64,000 nt of DNA. Source: Metapseudomonas sp043392685 (lineage in GTDB: Bacteria > Pseudomonadota > Gammaproteobacteria > Pseudomonadales > Pseudomonadaceae). This document shows positions 61,846-64,000 of the stretch, one piece after another. Position 1 is the stretch's first letter. The number at the start of each line of letters is the position of its first letter. Under the pieces are notes generated by a model. It was not told the origin of the DNA. It searched no databases and saw only the letters and a program-made list of their open reading frames with translations. A program made the position numbers and the translations under genes. Location of the stretch: assembly GCA_043392685.1 (NCBI GenBank), contig JBHZGM010000007.1. One strand, given 5' to 3'.

Positions 61846-62034
61846 TCAATCCTTTTTTTTGTGGAAGCGTTGGTAGTCCTCGGGCGTCATTTCTTCCAGC
61901 CCTTTGAGGATGAGCCAGCGCAACACTTCAGTGTCTTTCACTGAAGCCTGTAGTTGGACCACCGCTTTCACTGTCTCTTTTTCAACCTTCCGCCATGTGG
62001 CGTCGTCGATGTGCTTGGTCGGCATTATTTCCAT
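61846..62034 (-). CDS. Small putative DNA-binding prophage protein (copy 2)
   Basis: Same as the gene at 60712, here without the ambiguous base (DDATWRKVEKETVKAVV). Candidate repressor or control protein of the divergent rep promoter. Confidence 0.55.
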   Translation of the reverse strand: MEIMPTKHIDDATWRKVEKETVKAVVQLQASVKDTEVLRWLILKGLEEMTPEDYQRFHKKKD

Positions 62035-62084
62035 GTCCGTCAAGTGTTTGGCGCCTTTTATCGTAGCCTGATTTTCTTAGAGCC

Positions 62085-62113
62085 TTGACATTGAGATTCT
62101 AAGAATCTAATTT
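62085..62113 (+). promoter_or_regulatory. rep promoter with palindromic operators (copy 2)
   Basis: TTGACA (62085-62090), 17-bp spacer, TAATTT (62108-62113). GATTCTAAGAATC (62095-62107) lies in the spacer; TTTCTTAGAAA (62129-62139) lies downstream; a half-site TTTTCTTAGAG lies at 62072; GAATCTAATTT is directly repeated at 62103 and 62121. This is a multi-site control region for phage replication. Confidence 0.72.
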
Positions 62114-62161
62114 TCCGCCTGAATCTAATTTCTTAGAAACTGAGAAGGCGGAAGGGACTCG

Positions 62162-63280
62162 ATGTTTTACGACTGGGTCAAGGCCTATCAGGACTATCCG
62201 TACGACCTGCCCAAGGTCGCGGATATCTTGGTCCGTCGCTTCGACGCGGAGTCCGAAGAACTGCTCAGCGAATCCGCGCCGGCCTTCTTCGCAGAGGGTA
62301 GCTACTGCACCACGTTTCGCATTCATGTCTGCGGGCGCCGGATCACGGTTGATGGCAACGCCTCCCGGATCAATCGGCTCGACAACGTGTTCGGTATCGA
62401 GCGCCTGGACGATTGCATGAAGGTGATTAACGCGATTTTGGCCGATGAGGGCCTGCCGCCGATGACCAAGTGCACGCGGGTGGATCGCCTGCAGGACGGG
62501 ACTGCGCTGCCGGATGGGGCGGTTTTTCAGCGCCTCGACCTGACCAGTAATTTCTACGTCGGCAAGGGCAACGAACGCGCTTACCTGCGTGGCATTTCCA
62601 GCCAGCGCTACCGGAATTCCATCGGCTACCTGTACCCGGACGGCAACACCTGTGTGTGGACGCCGAAGGGTGGCGAGAAAGCGGGGCGGCTGGTGTACCC
62701 CGGTAACTACAACAAGGCGGCCGAACTGGACGCCCACCTCTTACCGAAGGTGAAACGCGCCTACGGCGAGGACTCCGACGAATACCGCTACGTCAAGCAA
62801 CTGCGCGACCACTGTGCGGAAGTCGGCATGGTCCGGGCGGAGATCAAGCTTCGTTCGGAGTTTTTGAAGCGTGAACGCCTCTGCTTTTGGGGCCTATTCG
62901 ATGAAGAGCGACTGCGTGAAATCCACCGGGATTTCCTGACTACGGGTGACAAGATGAACGTTACCGCTTACGACATTGCGAGCATTTCCGAACAACTGAT
63001 ACGCGAAGGCATCTGTAATTCGATGCAGGCGGCCACCCGTACTGCTACTTACGCCATGGAGTGGGTCCACGGCAAGCAATTCGACTTCAACAAGTCTGCC
63101 GTTCAGGAGCATCGCGCCCGTCTGCGCGCCATCGGTATCGATATCAAGCTGCCTTTCGACTCCAGTCGCCGTCTGGTTTACATCCACAACGTGCGCGAAG
63201 TCGAACGCACCTTCGAACCCCAGGTGCCGAGTTTCTACCGCCCGGCTGTTATTCCGTCTCACCTGCGACTGGTGGCCTGA
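62162..63280 (+). CDS. Filamentous phage replication initiation protein (gene II/X family)
   Basis: 372 residues with ribosome binding site AAGGCGGAAGG. Matches the phage/plasmid replication protein gene II/X (Phage_X-like) group: FRIHVCGRRITVDGNASRINRLDNVFGI, the metal/catalytic neighbourhood FQRLDLTSNFYVGKGNERAYLRGISSQRYRNSIGYLYPDGNTCVW and the C-terminal RAEIKLRSEFLKRERLCFWG. It nicks the double-stranded form to start rolling-circle replication. Complete copy of the truncated gene at 61028. Confidence 0.82.
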   Translation: MFYDWVKAYQDYPYDLPKVADILVRRFDAESEELLSESAPAFFAEGSYCTTFRIHVCGRRITVDGNASRINRLDNVFGIERLDDCMKVINAILADEGLPPMTKCTRVDRLQDGTALPDGAVFQRLDLTSNFYVGKGNERAYLRGISSQRYRNSIGYLYPDGNTCVWTPKGGEKAGRLVYPGNYNKAAELDAHLLPKVKRAYGEDSDEYRYVKQLRDHCAEVGMVRAEIKLRSEFLKRERLCFWGLFDEERLREIHRDFLTTGDKMNVTAYDIASISEQLIREGICNSMQAATRTATYAMEWVHGKQFDFNKSAVQEHRARLRAIGIDIKLPFDSSRRLVYIHNVREVERTFEPQVPSFYRPAVIPSHLRLVA

Positions 63281-63281
63281 G

Positions 63282-63662
63282 ATGAAGTACCTCCTCGTTA
63301 TGTCCATCTCCGGCGCCCTGGTACCGGCTCACCGTCTGCTGGCCGGTGGCGGTCCTGCGGTGGTCTGCGACCGTCCCGAAGACGCCCCGTACACCCCGAT
63401 CCAGTGGGCCGAAATGAGCGCTCAGCGCATGACCCGTGGCGACCGTCGCCAGTTGGACATGCGCGCACGTTTGCGGGCTGCTGTGGCCGCATCGCCGCTC
63501 CGCGATCAGGTTGCCGAAACGATGGCGGCTCTTGATCAACGCAAGGCGGACGGTGCCAAGCCTGAGCGCCTGTATGAGTTGGTGGAACAGGGACGCGGCA
63601 CGCCTTGTCTGGCCGACTGGATGGGCTACGCCTCGCTGACCGATGCAGGGGAGGGCGCCTGA
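63282..63662 (+). CDS. Prophage protein of unknown function, 126 residues
   Basis: Starts 1 bp after rep. MKYLLVMSISGALVPAHRLLAGGGPAVV is hydrophobic; the rest is soluble and basic, ending YELVEQGRGTPCLADWMGYASL. Not recognised. Its stop overlaps the next start. Confidence 0.6.
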   Translation: MKYLLVMSISGALVPAHRLLAGGGPAVVCDRPEDAPYTPIQWAEMSAQRMTRGDRRQLDMRARLRAAVAASPLRDQVAETMAALDQRKADGAKPERLYELVEQGRGTPCLADWMGYASLTDAGEGA

Positions 63663-63829
63663 TGCTCGCCGCCACCCTCGAAACTGTTTTCTGGCTCGCC
63701 CTGGGCCTGCTGGCTATCCAGCGTTTGGGCTTTTGGGCCCGTTCCTCGGCTGCTCCGCGCGGCCCCAAATCCAACTTGGGCCGTTCTGTGGCCGGCCCCT
63801 TCACTACTGCAATGGAGATTGACCAATGA
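63662..63829 (+). CDS. Small single-helix prophage membrane protein
   Basis: 55 residues with one hydrophobic helix (LETVFWLALGLLAIQRLGFW) and a basic tail. Starts in the stop of the previous gene and overlaps the next. Small membrane genes of this type are common in inovirus early regions. Confidence 0.6.
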   Translation: MLAATLETVFWLALGLLAIQRLGFWARSSAAPRGPKSNLGRSVAGPFTTAMEIDQ

Positions 63830-64000
63830 GCCGTATCGCGCGTGGTTTCGTACAAGACGTGATTCAGAAGGGCGAGGGCGACAAGGCCTTCGCCATCGTC
63901 GGCATTACCGTAACGAGTAAGAACCGTAACGGTTTTGACGTATCCGAACTGCTGGAGTTTTCCGTACGCGGTGAGCAGTTCAAAGGCGGCTTGCACAATG
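63826..64000 (+). CDS. Prophage early protein, 3' partial (possibly ssDNA-binding type)
   Basis: First 58 residues: MSRIARGFVQDVIQKGEGDK, FAIVGITVTSKNRNGF and LLEFSVRGEQFKGG. Its position two genes after rep is that of the inovirus single-strand DNA-binding or DUF1293-type protein; the window ends before this can be decided. Confidence 0.45.
   Translation, partial: MSRIARGFVQDVIQKGEGDKAFAIVGITVTSKNRNGFDVSELLEFSVRGEQFKGGLHN

Larger units (their letters stand above)
61560..62697. repeat. Tandem duplication, copy 2
   Basis: Second unit, continuing into the complete rep gene. See copy 1 for content. Confidence 0.9.
59344..64000 (+). mobile_element. Filamentous (Pf/inovirus-like) prophage, early region, partial
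   Basis: A gene II/X-type rolling-circle replication protein, a run of tiny overlapping genes after it, small leftward regulators with a divergent promoter, and hairpin-rich non-coding DNA are the layout of an inovirus early region. Coat, assembly and integrase genes are not in the window and would lie to the right. The left boundary is uncertain; it could include the GNAT pair. Confidence 0.7.

Overview
The window looks like a chromosomal segment of a GC-rich gammaproteobacterium, most likely a Pseudomonas. This is inferred from the proteins (531-residue isocitrate lyase, nap cluster, caa3 oxidase, SulP carrier) and from Pseudomonas-style REP palindromes. No rRNA, tRNA or CRISPR was seen.

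Bases 1-27.4 kb are compact, GC-rich and apparently native. In order they hold: a caa3-type cytochrome oxidase operon (subunit II with two c-type domains, subunit I, two subunit III-like genes, subunit IV); small envelope and cupin proteins; a SulP carrier; the periplasmic nitrate reductase operon napEDABC; GNAT, NTF2-like and alpha/beta hydrolase genes; a bufferin/HvfABC copper-RiPP operon whose precursor also carries EF-hands; an arsR-GAPDH-arsJ organoarsenical export operon; an AI-2E exporter followed by a tripartite efflux operon (OMF, HlyD, DUF2955); and a periplasmic binding protein.

Bases 27.4-56.3 kb form an accessory mosaic, visibly less GC-rich in much of its length and with many broken genes. 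It opens with a CGNR regulator truncated right behind the native binding-protein stop codon. It carries repeated regulator-plus-detoxification modules: LysR/nitronate monooxygenase/GST; HxlR/isochorismatase/MFS; TetR(AcuR-like)/AcuI; a D-cysteine desulfhydrase-like enzyme; LysR/tautomerase-DsbA-SDR; a NmrA-like reductase; MOSC; a second nitronate monooxygenase with cytochrome b561; ActP/DUF485; Fe-superoxide dismutase; MmsA; flavohemoglobin; tautomerase and GST. Palindromic operators sit at several of these modules. Mobile elements inside are a 5'-truncated group II intron and a complete IS2-like element (IS3 family) with a CTGTT target duplication. The mosaic ends 50 bp before aceA.

After aceA and a small UmuC-like remnant lie a GNAT/unknown-partner gene pair and then the early region of a filamentous (Pf/inovirus-like) prophage running off the right end: a basic coiled-coil protein preceded by GGTACC repeats, small leftward genes, a divergent promoter with palindromic operators, the gene II/X-type replication protein, and small downstream genes. 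A 1134-bp segment of this prophage (small genes, control region, first half of rep) is duplicated in direct tandem with a 4-bp TGTA junction; one N in the first copy warns of a possible assembly problem.
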